From: an uncultured Candidatus Saccharibacteria bacterium
GTDB taxonomy: Bacteria; Patescibacteriota; Saccharimonadia; Saccharimonadales; Saccharimonadaceae
DNA: 15,590 nucleotides
Reading direction: 5' to 3'
NCBI GenBank assembly: GCA_946997535.1
Contig: CAMPVQ010000013.1
Location: forward strand, 1-15,590
Under the pieces are notes generated by a model. That model had not been told where the DNA came from and searched no databases. It saw only the letters and a program-made list of their open reading frames with translations. A program made the translations under genes and the position numbers. Below, in pieces: positions 14,590 to 15,590 of the stretch. The first letter of the stretch is position 1. Every line of letters begins with the position of its first letter.

Positions 14590-14796
14590 CCGCCGCGCGC
14601 CACGGCTATCGATATGTTTTATCGTCAGATTATTTTGCATCGAGGCATTCCATTTGAGCTAGCGCTGCCGCAAGGTTTGCCAGTGCAAGAAGACCTCAGC
14701 AAGGCAGAGCTTGACCAATTGCTTGCCACTGGTTACGCGCAAGCTCGCGCTGGTGCCACTCAGCCCGCCGACGTCGTTTTTGCTTCACTAAAATAA
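14590..14796 (+). pseudogene. 5'-truncated RelB/DinJ-type antitoxin remnant
   Basis: In one frame the sequence reads ATAIDMFYRQIILHRGIPFEL and onward for about 60 residues. This matches the second helix of the ribbon-helix-helix and the toxin-binding tail of RelB/DinJ antitoxins (compare the common TAINMFLRQ...GIPFE pattern). The DNA-binding strand and first helix are missing: an in-frame TAG at 14587-14589 closes the frame upstream. The only ATG (14614) sits in the middle of the helix and has no ribosome site. No RelE/YafQ toxin gene is adjacent. It is most likely a decayed remnant. The family call rests on pattern memory. Confidence 0.55.
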
Positions 14797-14805
14797 AACA
14801 TAAAC

Positions 14806-14836
14806 ATTAGCCCGCAGCGATGGCGGGCTAATTTTG
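14806..14836 (+). terminator. Strong intrinsic terminator
   Basis: ATTAGCCCGC (14806-14815), a seven-base loop and GCGGGCTAAT (14823-14832) form a perfect 10-bp stem followed by TTTG. It closes the plus-strand operon before the convergent minus-strand gene. Confidence 0.85.
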
Positions 14837-14883
14837 TTAGTAGATGTTTCTAGTTGCTAACTGTGAGCAATGTGGGGCGAATA

Positions 14884-15402
14884 TTAGCCTTCTTCTTTGT
14901 CGTCGTCTTCGTCGTTGTCTTCAGCTTCTCTGTCGATACTCCAAGCTGGTCCGATATACTTGCTTTTCTTTGAGTAGGCAATAGCAATAACGCCTATCGC
15001 GGAGAGAAATGGTAAAACTGATAATGCGATTAAGCGTGTACTTTTAGTAATACGTGAAAACATCATGACACAGAACCACATGTTAAAAACGAACAATACA
15101 AGGCCAATGATGTCATAAGCTGGTATTGTACCGTATGGTAGAAGGTTAAGAAAAAAGTAATATATACCTATCGCAACATCTAACATTACCCCAACATAAC
15201 CAAATTTCTTGCCAAACGTGTATTCTGCTTCTTTGTACCTATGATAAATTGGCACAAGGCTAGCAAACACATAATGTTTTTCGTGGTAGAGATTTTTGAA
15301 TATTATTATGTAGCCATATATAGGCAGGAATATTATTAAGCCAATTAAAAAGCAGAAAACTACTATAAGCGATATGAAAAGCTGGTTTGTTGTTGAATCC
15401 AT
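14884..15402 (-). CDS. Small multi-pass membrane protein (DUF5684-like)
   Basis: 172 residues, starting at ATG 15402 behind an AAGGAG site. Four membrane segments are likely: about 8-35, 66-90, 94-115 and 121-143. The tail (155-172) is strongly acidic (many Asp/Glu). The layout, with a basic loop leading to FASLVPIYHRYKEAEYTFGK and ending IAYSKKSKYIGPAW, recalls DUF5684-type small membrane proteins common in CPR and Gram-positive genomes; that link is from memory and tentative. It is much more AT-rich than its neighbours and convergent with them, which hints at separate ancestry. Its promoter spacer is a G/C run (15447-15455), so expression is probably length-dependent. Function unknown. Confidence 0.75.
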   Translation of the reverse strand: MDSTTNQLFISLIVVFCFLIGLIIFLPIYGYIIIFKNLYHEKHYVFASLVPIYHRYKEAEYTFGKKFGYVGVMLDVAIGIYYFFLNLLPYGTIPAYDIIGLVLFVFNMWFCVMMFSRITKSTRLIALSVLPFLSAIGVIAIAYSKKSKYIGPAWSIDREAEDNDEDDDKEEG

Positions 15403-15434
15403 TTTTACTCCTTTACGATTATGTATCCCTTTGA

Positions 15435-15461
15435 ATTATAGTACGCGGGGGGGGGTGTCAA
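15435..15461 (-). promoter_or_regulatory. Minus-strand promoter with a homopolymer spacer (switchable)
   Basis: Read on the minus strand: TTGACA (15461-15456), nine Cs, GCGTAC and TATAAT (15440-15435). Both hexamers are perfect consensus, but the spacer is only 15 bases. Adding two bases to the tract would give the optimal 17. This resembles promoters, such as Neisseria porA, whose strength varies with poly-G length. Confidence 0.8.
15447..15455. repeat. 9-G tract in the promoter spacer
   Basis: Nine Gs on the plus strand lie exactly between the -35 and -10 boxes of the minus-strand membrane protein gene. It is the third long G run in the window. Confidence 0.9.
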
Positions 15462-15495
15462 TTTTTTATGAATTGAAATCTAGTTCGGTTACCCC

Positions 15496-15523
15496 TTGCA
15501 CTTATAACCATAAGTGCTACAAT
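15496..15523 (+). promoter_or_regulatory. Promoter of the gene leaving the right edge, with a small inverted repeat
   Basis: TTGCAC (15496-15501), a 16-base spacer ending in TGC, and TACAAT (15518-15523). The spacer contains CTTAT-AACC-ATAAG (15501-15514), a possible operator. A leader of roughly 38 bases would precede ATG 15568. Confidence 0.55.
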
Positions 15524-15567
15524 GTTGGTATATACAAAAGAGTATAAAAATGGAGGACAAAAACAAT

Positions 15568-15590
15568 ATGAGCATACTAAGACTAAATAG
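15568..15590 (+). CDS. Start of a further gene cut by the right edge
   Basis: ATG 15568 opens MSILRLN and the window ends. It is preceded by the same 16-base leader (15546-15561) as the phase-variable surface gene at 8106, with GGAGG as ribosome site. An in-frame ATG at 15550 is possible but would place the ribosome site inside the gene. By analogy it may be another surface protein; that is only an inference. Confidence 0.5.

Noticed and set aside
15550..15552. ATG 15550 as start of the right-edge gene
   Set aside because: It is in frame, but GGAGG then falls inside the gene and nothing suitable lies upstream; ATG 15568 has the proper spacing.
1..15590. UGA recoding, as in some other CPR lineages
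   Set aside because: parB and ftsE end in TGA at the expected protein ends, conserved genes have no internal TGA, and RF2 is present.

Overview
The window looks like chromosomal DNA of a small-genome bacterium. My best guess is the Candidate Phyla Radiation, probably Saccharibacteria (TM7). This is inferred from three things: the type of cysteine-containing, lectin-fold surface proteins, compact gene packing with extended -10 promoters (TGnTATAAT) placed almost on start codons, and a standard genetic code (parB and ftsE end in TGA and an RF2 gene is present). No marker gene in the window proves the taxon.

Layout. (1) 1-2151: a large secreted surface protein, open through the left edge and starting in a G run. 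It is followed by a hairpin and a terminator. (2) 2375-3895: a paralogue with an N-terminal membrane segment and no G run. (3) 4004-6531: parA, parB and a LOG-family nucleotide hydrolase, the last two overlapping. (4) 6805-7893: prfB (RF2). (5) 8106-10083: a second copy of the large surface protein, with a 10-G run just after its start codon that puts the body of the gene out of frame. (6) 10411-14547: a sortase with a very long Ala/Lys-rich N-terminus, then ftsE and ftsX, in one tightly coupled operon. (7) 14590-14796: a truncated RelB/DinJ antitoxin remnant and a strong terminator. (8) 14884-15402, minus strand: a small multi-pass membrane protein whose promoter spacer is mostly a 9-G run. 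(9) 15568-end: the start of another gene with the same leader as the surface gene in (5).

The interesting system is a surface-variation locus. Two large paralogous secreted proteins carry poly-G tracts inside their 5' coding regions, which fits ON/OFF switching by slipped-strand mispairing. As printed, the copy at 8106 is OFF, and 9 or 12 Gs would restore it. A third G run lies between a perfect TTGACA and a perfect TATAAT on the minus strand, so the promoter of the membrane protein gene would be tuned by tract length. The C-terminal ~46 codons of the two surface proteins differ at many alternating positions, nearly all NNY codons. This is the pattern expected of diversity-generating retroelement (DGR) variable regions, and each block is followed within about 10 bases by a hairpin. 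No reverse transcriptase or template repeat lies in the window, so the DGR reading is a testable inference.

The housekeeping genes (parA/parB, LOG, prfB, ftsE/ftsX) surround and are interrupted by the surface genes. prfB and ftsEX, often adjacent in bacteria, are here split by the phase-variable surface gene and the sortase. I see no tRNA, rRNA, CRISPR array or insertion sequence.
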